A stretch of 64,000 nt of DNA. Source: JAJAZB01 sp965249815. Lineage in GTDB: Bacteria > Bacteroidota > Bacteroidia > Cytophagales > Spirosomataceae. The stretch is from assembly GCA_965249815.1 (NCBI GenBank), contig CBDFMV010000003.1, forward strand, positions 62,001-126,000, given 5' to 3'. Position 1 is the stretch's first letter. Each line of letters starts with the position of its first letter. Below are positions 33,503 to 42,619 of this stretch, in pieces. The translations under genes and the position numbers were made by a program. The notes below the pieces were generated by a model. That model ran no database searches, was not told where the DNA came from, and saw nothing but the letters and a program-made list of their open reading frames with translations.

Positions 33503-33603
33503 GGCCGGGCACGGGGGAGTTGGGCCCCGAAAGGTGCAGCCTCCCCCGCCCCGGATGAAATTCCGGGCATGGACAAAAAATAGACAATTAAAGAAAAGGG
33601 CCT
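33503..33603 (-). promoter_or_regulatory. Conserved leader between regulator and small membrane protein gene, copy 1
   Basis: This 100-bp spacer is largely conserved with 49653-49753 despite being noncoding. On the minus strand it starts with TTGTCTATTTTTTGTCC, a possible promoter, and then shows GGGGGAG and CTCCCCC separated by 21 nt around the invariant GCTGCACCTTTCGG. It could be a leader hairpin or target of the adjacent regulator. Confidence 0.45.
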
Positions 33604-35418
33604 TTACACCGCCCGGATGAGGTTGAGCAGGTCCTCGTCGGCACCGGGCGCACCAACGGATTCGAGTTTCCGCCGCAGGCGGTAGCGCCCCTTGTGGACG
33701 CTCTCGACCGACACGCCCAGCATCCCGGCCATCTCGCGGGTGGCAATGCCCAGTTTCGAGAGCACCACCAGCCGCACCTCGGCGGGCGTCAGGTCGGGGT
33801 GGTTCTGCCGCAACGCTTCGAAGAATCCCGGATGCACCTGCTCAAATAGCTGGCGGAAGCGCTGCCAGTCGGCGTCGGTCAGAATCACGCTGTTGAGCAA
33901 CGCCGCAATCCGGTCGTTGCGGCGCTCGGCGTTGGGTTCGCTGGCCTGGACCAGTTCGGCTGAAATCCGGTCGATCAGGCTATTTTTTTCCCGAAAAGCG
34001 GTCAGGTAGTGTTCCAGTTGCTCGCGGGCCAGGCGCAGTTCGGCTTCCTGGTGGGCTTGTTCGGTCCGTTGCCGCTCCCGGCGGTGGCGTTCGGCCATGA
34101 CCCGCCGGTTGTAAAGCAACCAGACCAGACCCGCCGCCAGCGCCAGGAAAAGGAGCAGGCCGTTGCGAAGCAGCACCTGCCGGTCTCTTTCCTGTTGCAG
34201 TTCGCGCTCACGGGCCTGGTGGCGTTCGGCTTCGAGGGTCATTTCGGCCCGGTGCCGGAGGGTTACGTCCATTTCGGCCCGCCAGCGGTCTTTGGCCGTT
34301 GCCGCCGAGTCGGCGTGAGCCAGGGCCAGGTTGGCCTGCCCCACCCGTTGGTAATACGCCGCCAGGGTGCGGTGGGTTTCGTAAAGCAGTTTGGGAGCAC
34401 CCACGCGAAGGGCCGCCCGGTGGGCCAGGCGGGCGTAGTGCCCGGCCCATTCGGGTTGGGTGGGCAGGTAAATCGTGGCCAGGCAGGTGCCAAACGGAGC
34501 CACGTTGTCCCAGACCTTAAATCGGGTGGTGTACTCCAACCCTTTTTCCAGGTAAGGGATTGAGGCCTGGGTTTGGCCCTGTCCGGCCAGCGCCCGACCG
34601 GTGTTGCCGTTGAGAATTCCCACCCAGGCGTCGTTCTCCAGTTCCCGTCGGGTCAGGTAACCCAGCCCCCACTCGAAGTAAAAGCGGGCCGAATCGTAGC
34701 GTTGCTGGTTCAGGTACGACAAGCCGAGCAGGGCGGCGTTGTAGAGGTGGGTCATGGTGACCGCGCCCGAATCGGCCGGGTGAAGCGTCCGGCCCAGTTC
34801 GATGGCTTTTTCGTAGTTGAAAAAATCGTAATTGAGCCGCCCCAGGGTATAAACCGAATACGTGTGGTCGGGAAAATCGGCCTCGCTGCGGTTGCGTATC
34901 AACTCGAAGGCCCGCCCGTAGTGCCAGAACCCCCAGTAGTAGGCCTTTTGAATCGTGAAGTAAAACAGCCCCAGGTTCTGGTGCGCTTTGGCCACCATCA
35001 TCGTGTCGCGGCTGGCCTCGGCCTGGTGCAATTGCCTCGTGGCCCGGGCCAGGATGCCCTGGAGGTGGTACCGGCTGAGCAGGTCCACTTCCAGCAGGAC
35101 GACCTGTAGGTGGAAGCGGTCGCGGTCACTGCCTCTTTTTTGGAAAAACGTCGTCAGTTCCTGCCTGACTCGCAGGGCGGCGCTGGTGTCGTCGCGCAGC
35201 ATCCGGTTGTAATACGCCGTCTTGATGGCCATGTACCGGCGGGCGGGCGACAGCCGCAGGAGCGAGTCGGGGCCGACCCCGGGTGGTAGGCTGGCCAGGG
35301 ACGGAGTCGCCAAAAAGCACGCCAGCAACACGACCAGCCACCTTCTGGCGGGCCGGGCCACCCGCACCACAGCGGATTTTCGGCCATCCGGCCCGGGAGG
35401 GGCGAAAGCGCAACGCAT
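33604..35418 (-). CDS. TPR membrane regulator with LuxR-like HTH, copy 1
   Basis: The 604-residue protein has a hydrophobic leader (about 25-45), TPR-like helical repeats in the periplasmic part (about 60-400), a transmembrane helix (about 414-432), a cytoplasmic coiled coil (RHRRERQRTEQAHQEAEL) and a C-terminal HTH domain (about 535-600: LTPAEVRLVVLSKLGIATRE, MLGVSVESVHKGRYRLRRKL). This architecture is common for one-component regulators in Cytophagales. A paralogue lies at 49754-51553. It lies upstream of the small membrane protein and adhesin genes and is the obvious candidate to control them. ATG at 35418. Confidence 0.88.
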   Translation of the reverse strand: MRCAFAPPGPDGRKSAVVRVARPARRWLVVLLACFLATPSLASLPPGVGPDSLLRLSPARRYMAIKTAYYNRMLRDDTSAALRVRQELTTFFQKRGSDRDRFHLQVVLLEVDLLSRYHLQGILARATRQLHQAEASRDTMMVAKAHQNLGLFYFTIQKAYYWGFWHYGRAFELIRNRSEADFPDHTYSVYTLGRLNYDFFNYEKAIELGRTLHPADSGAVTMTHLYNAALLGLSYLNQQRYDSARFYFEWGLGYLTRRELENDAWVGILNGNTGRALAGQGQTQASIPYLEKGLEYTTRFKVWDNVAPFGTCLATIYLPTQPEWAGHYARLAHRAALRVGAPKLLYETHRTLAAYYQRVGQANLALAHADSAATAKDRWRAEMDVTLRHRAEMTLEAERHQARERELQQERDRQVLLRNGLLLFLALAAGLVWLLYNRRVMAERHRRERQRTEQAHQEAELRLAREQLEHYLTAFREKNSLIDRISAELVQASEPNAERRNDRIAALLNSVILTDADWQRFRQLFEQVHPGFFEALRQNHPDLTPAEVRLVVLSKLGIATREMAGMLGVSVESVHKGRYRLRRKLESVGAPGADEDLLNLIRAV

Positions 35419-35620
35419 GGGTGGAGTGGGTAGGTGGATTTTTTTGGGGAATGGCAGCGCAACCTACGATTTTTCAACCAACTCCACCGCTTCAGCCTGA
35501 AAATCAATATACTTAGCCCCCCGAATTACCAAGGCTGACCGCAGTTTCCGCCCAGGCCACGCCCTTTTCTCCTGGCGAACCCCTCCCCCTACACGTCAGG
35601 CGAGCCGTGGCTTTTCGGCC

Positions 35621-35660
35621 AAAAAAAGTGCGGCGCGGGGAGAAAGCCCCCGCGCCGCAC
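35621..35660 (-). terminator. Intrinsic terminator after the beta-helix adhesin gene
   Basis: GTGCGGCGCGGGG (35628-35640) pairs perfectly with CCCCGCGCCGCAC (35648-35660); on the minus strand a TTTTTTT run follows. A homologous terminator is at 51751-51789 in the second module. Confidence 0.92.
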
Positions 35661-35683
35661 CGATTACTGCTCAGCCTTTGTCC

Positions 35684-38600
35684 TTATTCCAAGATGAGCA
35701 CGCGCTGGCTGAGGCGGGTTTTCCCTTCGCTGGCCTGCAAAATGTACACCCCCGCCCCCAGCCGCTCGGTCGGCCGCACGAGGTATTCACCCCCTTCGCC
35801 TCCACTGCTCTTCACCCCCAGCTTCCGGCCACTGAGGCTGGTCAAACCGAACTCCGGATTTTCCATGCTCACCACGTGGCAGCGAATCTCCTGACCACTC
35901 GCCGGGTTGGGCGCTACGCTCAGGCGGGGTTCCCCCACCGCTTCCAGCGCCAGCCGGCTGGTGCCGCAGCCCACCACCGCCCCCTGACTCAACAGCGTTA
36001 CGCACGTCGTCCGGACCTCCACGGAGTACGTCCCCGGCCGGCTCGAGAGCACCGTGTAACTCGACTGCGTGGCCCCGCTGATGCTGGCCCCGTTTTTCTT
36101 CCACTGGTAGGTCGGCGTCAGCCCCACGGCCTGCACGCCCACGCTGAGCGTCGTATTTCCTGAACACAAATTCACGCTCTGGGGCTGGGTGGTGATGCGC
36201 AGATACTGCACAACGACGGAGATGCTCACTGTCTGGCTGGTGCATTCGCTCGTCAGGGTGCAGGAGTACGTGCCCGCATCACCCACCTGGGCGTTGGTGA
36301 TGGTGAAACTGCTACCCGTGCCGACGACCGCTCCGCTGGCGTCGCCCTTGCGCCAGGCGTAGCTCAGACTGCCCGGTCCCTGGCCTCTGACCGACAGGGT
36401 CAGGTTGGCCCCCTCGCAGACCACATTGACCAGGCTGCTGACCTGAAGAATGGTGGGGGCTTTGGGCGAGAGGCTGAAGAGTTGCGAGGAGTCTTTGCCG
36501 CAGGCCCCCTTCACCACCACGTAGTAGCTGCCCGGCAGGTAGGCCACGGGAATGGTCGAGGTGGCCGAGGTGGCCCCGGGGATGGGTTGGAGCAGGCTGG
36601 CCCCCACCTTGCGGTACCACTGGTAGGTCAGATTCTGGCCGCTGGCCGTCACTGAGACCTGAAAGGGCAGGTTGGAACAAATGCTCTGAGAAGGCGTCAC
36701 GCTCTGGATGGTTGTCTTGGGACTCACCACCACCGGAGCCGTCTGGCCGCTGGTCTGGCAGTTGTTTTCGTCTTTGACAATGACCGAGTACACCCCGCCG
36801 TCGGTCAGGCCCACCGTGCGGGTAGCGGGGTTGGTGCTGGCCGAATACGCGTTGGGGCCGCTCCAGGCGTAACTCAGGCTACCTGTGCCGCCGCTGGCCG
36901 TGGCCGTCAGGGTCAGCAGCGAGGCCTCACAAACCGGGTTGGGCGAGGCCGCCACGCTGCTCAGGCTGGGGGCGGGGTTGACCGTCACCGACACGGGGCT
37001 GGCCACGCCGGTGCAGCCGTTGCCGTCGGTGTAGGAATACCCCACCGAATGCGGCCCGACACTCAGGCTGGCCGGATCGAAGGTGGTCGCGGCCTGGTTG
37101 TCGATGGTGAAACTCCCCCCCGCCGGGCTGCCACTGAGCGTGACCGAGGCGGCGTTTTTGCAGTAACTGGCGGCCAGGCCGGTGATGCTCACAACGGGCA
37201 ACGGGTTGATGCTCACCGAGGCGCTGCCCGTCATCGTGGCCGTGCAGGTTTCGCTGCGGCTGGCCAGGACCGTGTATGTGCCCGCCGCGGTCTGGTTGCC
37301 GAAGCTGAGGGGCGAGCCGTTGCCGCCCACCGTCGCGCCCACGTTGTTGCCATCGCGCTTCAACTGGTAACTCACGCCACTTTCCGACCCGCTCAGGCCA
37401 ATGGCCACGCCGCTGCCCCCGGCGCAGTAGCCGCCCCCGCCCGTAACGGCAAAGGCCGTGGGCGTTACGCAGGCGGTGTACTCGTAGGCCCCCTGGTCAG
37501 GGTTGCCGGTGCGGGCAAAGCCCCGGATGTCGGTGGCGGGTGCCCCGGCGGCGGTTCCGGCGTTGATGGCGGGCGAGTCGCTGGCGATGGACAGGCCGTC
37601 GTCGGCCGTCATCCAGACGTTATCGGGGCCATCGGGGTCGGCGGCGTTGACGAATTTGGGGTCGGTGCCCGTCAGAGTGGTCGTTGCATTGAACGTATCC
37701 TTGAAAGGGCCTGAAGCCGTGTAGTTGAGAACGCCGTTGTAAGCCGTATTGCCGTTGTTGCTGTTGTTGTAGTAAATCCCATTCTTATCGTTCACCGTCG
37801 CCCCATTCACGCTGTACATCGTTCCGCCGGTACCCGTAGCGGTGTTCCCGAAAAACGTGCAATTGACCAGCGTCGTTACGGCCCCATTGTTAATCATGGC
37901 TCCCCCCGTCGCCGGAAAATCACCCGAGCGCGTGGCGGCGTTGTTGGCAAAAACCACATTGGTGAGCGTGGCCGATGCATTCTGATAACCGCCGGTGGTC
38001 ATCCCGCCCCCACCCGCATTGGCGGTGTTCCCGGAAAAAACGCAATTGGTCATGGTAAACGTGCTCGAGGCGGTTAGTCCACCCCCGCTGTAGGCTGAAT
38101 TGCCGACGAAGGCCACGTTCGTCAGGACGGAGGACCCTCCTTGCATCGCCATTCCGCCTCCCGAACCACCCCCAAAATCGGTGGAAGGGCAACTGTTCCC
38201 CGAAATGAGCAGGTTACTCAGGGTCACCGAGCTACCGAGCAGGGACACGCCTGCCCCGGTAGTCGCGTTCAAAAACTGTCCTTCCACCCTCAACTGGGTA
38301 TTCCCATTGGCGCGCCCCCCCGTAATCGTGAAGCCGTCGAGCCGGGTGGATAGGTCGTCATTGGCTGAGGTCACCACGTGGTAGCGCGCGTTGCTGCCGC
38401 TCAGGATGGTCGGGTTTTGCCGCCAGTTGCGCTGGCTCAACTGGGTTTCGCTGCCGCTGAAGCCTCCGTAAATGGCCACACCATTGACCAGGTGAAAGCT
38501 AAAATCCGCACTGGTGAGTCCCCCGCCGTACTGCCCGGAGGCTGCCCCAATTGGATAATTCGTCGGCACGTACGTGCCCTGGGCCACCCAGATTTGGGTC

Positions 38601-39142
38601 ACGCCGCAGGTGCGGGCGGCGTCGAGGGCCGCTTGCAGGGTCAGGAAGGCCCTGGCCCAGGTGGTGCCGTCGTTGGTGCCCGGCGTGGCCGAGGCGTTGA
38701 CGTAAGCGATGTTGCCGGTGTAGGTCGGGCAGGAGTCGGGGTCATCGACGGTCTGGACAATGAAGCCCGTGCTGGTGGCGTAATTGGCCGTGCCGTTGTA
38801 CACCGCCGTGATGACGTGGGTGCCCGCCGTCAGGGCCGTGGTGCTGAATGAGGCCAGGCCCGCCGCCACGGGTACGTCGGCGGCTAGCACCGTAGCCCCT
38901 TCCGAAAACGTAACCGTGCCTTCGGTGACGAGTGCGTCAAAGAAAAAGTCTTGATATTTTGTAGTCGATGTAAACGTAACGGATGTACCCACCGTGGAGG
39001 GGTTCAGACTGGAAGCAATCGTGGTGTAAGTGGAAGTGGCAGCCGCCAGCCGGGAGGCCGTGGGCCGGGCTACGGGCTTGGTTTCGGCGAAGGCCTGACC
39101 CATCAGGAGCAGACCGGCCAGAAAGAGTAATTGTGTTTTCAT
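35684..39142 (-). CDS. T9SS-secreted beta-helix adhesin with choice-of-anchor Q and Ig-like modules (1152 aa)
   Basis: Signal peptide (TQLLFLAGLLLMGQAFA). It has an Ig-like_3 bacterial domain (about 35-130: SLNPSTVGTSVTFTSTT, AGTHVITAVYNGTANYATS), then a right-handed parallel beta-helix (about 145-500) with NNG and FSGNTANAGGGG turns, ending in the choice-of-anchor Q signature SPAINAGTAAGAP and DQGAYEY. Ig/PKD-like modules follow, then a type IX sorting domain (VAPNPASGQEIRCHV, GVYILQASEGKTRLSQRV). The last ~1000 bp are nearly identical to the end of the 45942-49448 gene. A strong terminator follows. It is upstream of the first TPR regulator. The target ligand is unknown. Confidence 0.9.
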   Translation of the reverse strand: MKTQLLFLAGLLLMGQAFAETKPVARPTASRLAAATSTYTTIASSLNPSTVGTSVTFTSTTKYQDFFFDALVTEGTVTFSEGATVLAADVPVAAGLASFSTTALTAGTHVITAVYNGTANYATSTGFIVQTVDDPDSCPTYTGNIAYVNASATPGTNDGTTWARAFLTLQAALDAARTCGVTQIWVAQGTYVPTNYPIGAASGQYGGGLTSADFSFHLVNGVAIYGGFSGSETQLSQRNWRQNPTILSGSNARYHVVTSANDDLSTRLDGFTITGGRANGNTQLRVEGQFLNATTGAGVSLLGSSVTLSNLLISGNSCPSTDFGGGSGGGMAMQGGSSVLTNVAFVGNSAYSGGGLTASSTFTMTNCVFSGNTANAGGGGMTTGGYQNASATLTNVVFANNAATRSGDFPATGGAMINNGAVTTLVNCTFFGNTATGTGGTMYSVNGATVNDKNGIYYNNSNNGNTAYNGVLNYTASGPFKDTFNATTTLTGTDPKFVNAADPDGPDNVWMTADDGLSIASDSPAINAGTAAGAPATDIRGFARTGNPDQGAYEYTACVTPTAFAVTGGGGYCAGGSGVAIGLSGSESGVSYQLKRDGNNVGATVGGNGSPLSFGNQTAAGTYTVLASRSETCTATMTGSASVSINPLPVVSITGLAASYCKNAASVTLSGSPAGGSFTIDNQAATTFDPASLSVGPHSVGYSYTDGNGCTGVASPVSVTVNPAPSLSSVAASPNPVCEASLLTLTATASGGTGSLSYAWSGPNAYSASTNPATRTVGLTDGGVYSVIVKDENNCQTSGQTAPVVVSPKTTIQSVTPSQSICSNLPFQVSVTASGQNLTYQWYRKVGASLLQPIPGATSATSTIPVAYLPGSYYVVVKGACGKDSSQLFSLSPKAPTILQVSSLVNVVCEGANLTLSVRGQGPGSLSYAWRKGDASGAVVGTGSSFTITNAQVGDAGTYSCTLTSECTSQTVSISVVVQYLRITTQPQSVNLCSGNTTLSVGVQAVGLTPTYQWKKNGASISGATQSSYTVLSSRPGTYSVEVRTTCVTLLSQGAVVGCGTSRLALEAVGEPRLSVAPNPASGQEIRCHVVSMENPEFGLTSLSGRKLGVKSSGGEGGEYLVRPTERLGAGVYILQASEGKTRLSQRVLILE

Positions 39143-39406
39143 GGAAATGGAGGGGTGTTCAGGAATTTGGTTTGGGATGAGTCGGCGGTGGCACTCGGGC
39201 TACCTGCCCCACTGCCTGAGTTTTTCTCTGAATTTCCACCCAACGCCCCGCGAAAACCTACCCGATCCGGACGAAGGGGGTGAAATACTGGCCGAAGGTA
39301 AGGGATTTTTTACCGAATGAATTTTCGACGGGACTGAAGAAGGTCAGCCGGGTACCAACCCGACCGGCCTTTGGGAGTGCGTTTGAGGAGAGGGATTGCT
39401 TTGCGC

Positions 39407-39892
39407 TCAGGGTATCGGAATTTTCAACTCGAAATACCGCGCTTCTTCGTGCGGGTTGAAGCGGTACGGCGGAATTTCCACGAAGCCGTTGGCCCGGTAG
39501 AGCCGGATGGCCGCTTCCATGAAGTCGGCGGTGTCGAGCTTGATGGTGGCGTAGCCCAGCCGCCTGGCCAAGGCGATGGCTTCCGTTACCAACCGCTGGC
39601 CGAGGCCCAGGTTCCGGTATTCGGCCCGCACAAACATCCGCTTCAGTTCGCAGTCGCGCTCCGTAAACCTGCGGATGCCCGCTACGCCCGCGTACCGTCC
39701 GTTCACGGTAGCCAGCAACAGCCCCCCGTCCGGCCCGGCGTACACGGCGGGCAATTGGGCCATTTCGGCGTCGAAGTTCTGAAACGATAAGTCGATGTTC
39801 AGCCAGGCGACGTACTCCCGGATGAGTTCGGTGGCCACCCGAAAATCGGCATCCTGCTGGGCGGGAACGATTTCGATTTCAAATGTTTCCAT
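39407..39892 (-). CDS. GNAT-family N-acetyltransferase
   Basis: This is a 161-residue cytoplasmic acetyltransferase. The acetyl-CoA-binding motif A is LKRMFVRAEYRNLGLGQRLV (about 82-101), preceded by the GVAGIRRF strand and followed by YRANGFVEI near the end, as in many GNATs. The substrate is unknown. The ATG at 39892 is chosen; a longer frame to 40012 runs into poorly conserved sequence. It is the last gene of the 39.4-43.6 kb run and is separated from the SnoaL-ABM gene by 156 bp, so its membership in that operon is uncertain. Confidence 0.88.
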   Translation of the reverse strand: METFEIEIVPAQQDADFRVATELIREYVAWLNIDLSFQNFDAEMAQLPAVYAGPDGGLLLATVNGRYAGVAGIRRFTERDCELKRMFVRAEYRNLGLGQRLVTEAIALARRLGYATIKLDTADFMEAAIRLYRANGFVEIPPYRFNPHEEARYFELKIPIP

Positions 39893-40048
39893 GCGTTTTT
39901 GCACCCGCCGTTCGGGGTGATTCTTCACCCGATGATTTTCTCTGGTGGCAGCAACTCCTTGATTTACAGCATCTCCAGCAGCAAGGCGGGTTCGGTGAGC
40001 GGCACGGAGCAAAACTCGGAAAAACCTTCGGTGGAAGCAACCATCGAC

Positions 40049-41149
40049 TTACTTTTTGCTCAATATCAGCATCGTGGGCTTCCCCGTCACGCCCGCTTTT
40101 TGCATGGCGGCGGCCAGTTCCGGGCGGGCAAAAAAGGCCTGGGCGGCTTCGGGCGAGGCCCACTCGTTGATGACGTACACCGTGCCGGGGTCGTCCTGAA
40201 GCGTGCCGACTTCGGCACTCAGTTCGCCGGCCATGCTCCGCTCGTTGTAGAACCGGTCGAAGCTTTTTTTCCATGTCGCGTAGTCGGCCACTTTGTGGTG
40301 GATCACCGTTTTGGTCAGGCCGGTCAGTTTCTGTCGGCTGGTTTTCCACTGGCCGTTTTCTTTTACGGCCGTGTTGGTGAAGGCCCCATCGACCGAAACC
40401 CGGTCGCCTTTCACCGACCGCCCGTTCTGGTGATACGTCCCCGTGACGATCGCGCTGCCATCAAATTGCGGGGTCACCGTTGCCAGCGTAATGAGGCTGT
40501 TCAGGTCGGTATCGGCAAAGCGTTTCACGTAGATGTCCATGACCTGGTCGATCCCGGTGGCGATGGTTCCGTCCGCCGCCGTGCGCACGACGTTGGTCGT
40601 GAACAGGGTCTTCAGCGCCGCCGCATCTTCGCGGTTAACGGCATCCTGAAATTTTTTGACAAAATCGCGGAGTTCGAGGGCCACGGCGTTCATCGCCCAC
40701 TTCACCTGACCGATTTTCCACTGCCCGCCTTCTTTGGCAATAATGGCCTGGTACGTGCCCGCTGTAGGCTGGAGTTTGGTACCGGTTTTCCGGTCAAAAT
40801 CGTAGCCGCTGACGGTGGTATTGACTTTGACCTTCCCATCGGCTTCGGCCTCGGTGCCCACCACGGTAAACTCCATGTACGAGCCAGCGGTTTCGCCGAA
40901 ATTGCGGACGTAATCGGCCTCTACGTCGGCTTTCGTGTTGGTCATTACGCTGCCGTCGCGGTTGACCCAACCGACCTGGTCGCTGTACAGGGTCATCAGC
41001 ACGGGCAGGTTTCCTTTGTTGTAGGCATCCTGGTAGGTTTTGACGAAGGCCACGGCCTCTTTGTTCACGCTCTGGGCGTTGGTGGTGGCCGTCACCGCCG
41101 GGAGGCTCAGCACGGTGAGCAGCAGGTTCAACTTGGTTGTCGTTTTCAT
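40049..41149 (-). CDS. Exported two-SnoaL plus ABM domain protein
   Basis: The 366-residue protein has a signal peptide (LNLLLTVLSLPAVTATTNAQ), two consecutive SnoaL-like NTF2-fold domains (about 27-145, FVKTYQDAYNKGNLPVLMTLYSD, and 150-270, FVKKFQDAVNREDAAALKTLF) and a C-terminal antibiotic-biosynthesis-monooxygenase (ABM) domain (about 278-366: VIHHKVADYATWKKSFDRFY, YVINEWASPEAAQAFF). I have not seen these three folds fused in a characterised protein. The role may be cofactor-free oxidation or sequestration of a small molecule in the periplasm. The ATG at 41149 gives the signal peptide. Confidence 0.85.
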   Translation of the reverse strand: MKTTTKLNLLLTVLSLPAVTATTNAQSVNKEAVAFVKTYQDAYNKGNLPVLMTLYSDQVGWVNRDGSVMTNTKADVEADYVRNFGETAGSYMEFTVVGTEAEADGKVKVNTTVSGYDFDRKTGTKLQPTAGTYQAIIAKEGGQWKIGQVKWAMNAVALELRDFVKKFQDAVNREDAAALKTLFTTNVVRTAADGTIATGIDQVMDIYVKRFADTDLNSLITLATVTPQFDGSAIVTGTYHQNGRSVKGDRVSVDGAFTNTAVKENGQWKTSRQKLTGLTKTVIHHKVADYATWKKSFDRFYNERSMAGELSAEVGTLQDDPGTVYVINEWASPEAAQAFFARPELAAAMQKAGVTGKPTMLILSKK

Positions 41150-41198
41150 TGGGGGATTGGGTTTGATTCCGTTAAAAAGAGAAAGGGAGTATGCGTTT

Positions 41199-41693
41199 TC
41201 AGCGAACCTTGTAGGCTTCGAGTTCGATTTCAATCAACTGGCCGGGCAGGGCCAGTTCCTTCACGCCAAACCAGGAACCGGTCGGGAATTGCTTTTTGTA
41301 AATCGTGTTCCGGTAACCCGCCTGCTTCTCGAATTCGGCCATGTTGGTGGTCAGGATGTTTTCGACCACCACGTCGTCCCAGGTGTAGCCGTAGTGTTTC
41401 AGGATTTTGTCGAGGTCGCCGTAGCAGTTGATCAGTTGTTGCTTCAAGTCGCCGGGGGCCGTCAGGTTGCCCTTGTCGTCCATGCTGACGGCCCCCGATA
41501 TTTTCAACTCGTTGCCAATCCGGACGGCGTGGGTGTAGCCGTAGGCCTTCTCCACCCCGGGGCGTAGCTGAAAATACTCCGGCGCTTCGGCTTTGGGTTT
41601 TTCCTCGGTTTTGGGGGCCGGGTTGCAACCGGCAGCCAGCGCGAGCAGGGCGGCAACGGTGCTCAGAATGGGGGTGAATGACTGCGTTTTCAT
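41199..41693 (-). CDS. RidA/YjgF-family lipoprotein
   Basis: The 164-residue protein has a lipoprotein signal with lipobox LAAGC (Cys23), followed by a RidA (YER057c/YjgF) domain (about 50-164: GNELKISGAVSMDDKGN, DLDKILKHYGYTWDDVV). Cytoplasmic RidA deaminates reactive enamines; an outer-envelope version cannot do that task in amino-acid metabolism, so its substrate is probably extracytoplasmic. The catalytic Arg of classic RidA proteins is not obvious at the expected position. It lies 6 bp after the SnoaL lipoprotein gene. Confidence 0.88.
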   Translation of the reverse strand: MKTQSFTPILSTVAALLALAAGCNPAPKTEEKPKAEAPEYFQLRPGVEKAYGYTHAVRIGNELKISGAVSMDDKGNLTAPGDLKQQLINCYGDLDKILKHYGYTWDDVVVENILTTNMAEFEKQAGYRNTIYKKQFPTGSWFGVKELALPGQLIEIELEAYKVR

Positions 41694-41699
41694 GGTGGA

Positions 41700-42194
41700 T
41701 TATTTCGCCGATGGAACAGGCAGATCGGAGTTGGAAATGTCGCGGAAGGGCTTCCACTTCCCCGCCTCTTTTTTCCAGAGGACGATGTATTTGCCTTTGT
41801 CCACCTGCGTACCCGCTTTATCGAAAAGGGTTAGTTCGCCCTCCTCCGTCGCGAAATCGTTGGTTCCCCACACGCCGATGGCCTTGAAATCAGCTTTGGC
41901 GATGCCCGAATCGAAGATGTGGTGCACGGCAGTCTGGATGCTTTTGCGACCCACGATGGCTGGCCCATTCGGGAACATCAGCTTCGCGTCCTCGGTATAA
42001 AAGTTGGCCATGCCCACTGAGTCTCCGTTGCTGATGTAGCCCATGAACTCCACGTTGGCGGCTTCAATCTCTTTTTTGAGCGTGGCGTTATCGGCCGTCG
42101 CGCGGGCTTCCTTCGCGGGCACGTTGCAACCGGCGACAATCAACGACAGGGCGGCAAATGCGGCCAGGATGCGGGTAAGTTGGTTGGTTTTCAT
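41700..42194 (-). CDS. SnoaL/DUF4440-like lipoprotein
   Basis: The 164-residue protein has a lipobox (IVAGC, Cys23) after the leader, then one NTF2-like domain (about 40-155): EIEAANVEFMGYISNGDSVG, YTEDAKLMFPNGPAIVGR and YIVLWKKEAGKWKPFRDI are typical of DUF4440/SnoaL_3. It is envelope-anchored and part of the 40.0-43.6 kb operon, 34 bp after the MoaF-like gene and 6 bp before the RidA lipoprotein gene. The function of these stand-alone NTF2 proteins is generally unknown. Confidence 0.88.
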   Translation of the reverse strand: MKTNQLTRILAAFAALSLIVAGCNVPAKEARATADNATLKKEIEAANVEFMGYISNGDSVGMANFYTEDAKLMFPNGPAIVGRKSIQTAVHHIFDSGIAKADFKAIGVWGTNDFATEEGELTLFDKAGTQVDKGKYIVLWKKEAGKWKPFRDISNSDLPVPSAK

Positions 42195-42228
42195 GGGGGG
42201 TTGGATGGGGAAAAGGGGGTATGACGAG

Positions 42229-42588
42229 TTATTTTTTCAAGCTGAACGTGCCGGTGAAAGGAATGATTTTTCCGCCCAACCGGCAGAGGTGCGCGTAGGT
42301 TTTCCGGGTGGCAAAATCGGAATACAGCGACACGAACGTTTTGTCGGATTCGTACCAGCCAATTAGGGCCGTGTGGTCGTTGATGTGGGTGGCTTTGCTT
42401 TTTTCGTACGCTTCCGTTTTGGCGTCTTTCCAGTGTATCGTCGTGTCCGAGGTGATGGTGATGTCCACCACGTACTGGCCAAAATCATACGTCAGCACCC
42501 GGTTCATCATCGCCGCTGTAGTGGCGGGTGTTTGGCCGAAAGCCGATGACGCGAGCAGTAGCAAGGCGGGTAACATCCTTTTTTTCAT
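42229..42588 (-). CDS. MoaF-like exported small protein
   Basis: The 119-residue protein has a signal peptide (LPALLLLASSAFGQ), then a lipocalin-like domain resembling the MoaF family (YDFGQYVVDITITSDTTIHW, LIGWYESDKTFVSLYSDF, KTYAHLCRLGG). It lies 31 bp after the SDR-type reductase gene. MoaF-like domains occur beside phenolic-compound enzymes; the precise role is unknown. Confidence 0.78.
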   Translation of the reverse strand: MKKRMLPALLLLASSAFGQTPATTAAMMNRVLTYDFGQYVVDITITSDTTIHWKDAKTEAYEKSKATHINDHTALIGWYESDKTFVSLYSDFATRKTYAHLCRLGGKIIPFTGTFSLKK

Positions 42589-42619
42589 GGCTGAACGGAA
42601 GAGAAATCGGTTTCAAAAA

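Noticed and set aside
39899..41431. A 510-codon plus-strand frame
   Set aside because: Shadow of the SnoaL-ABM and RidA genes; no domain on that strand.
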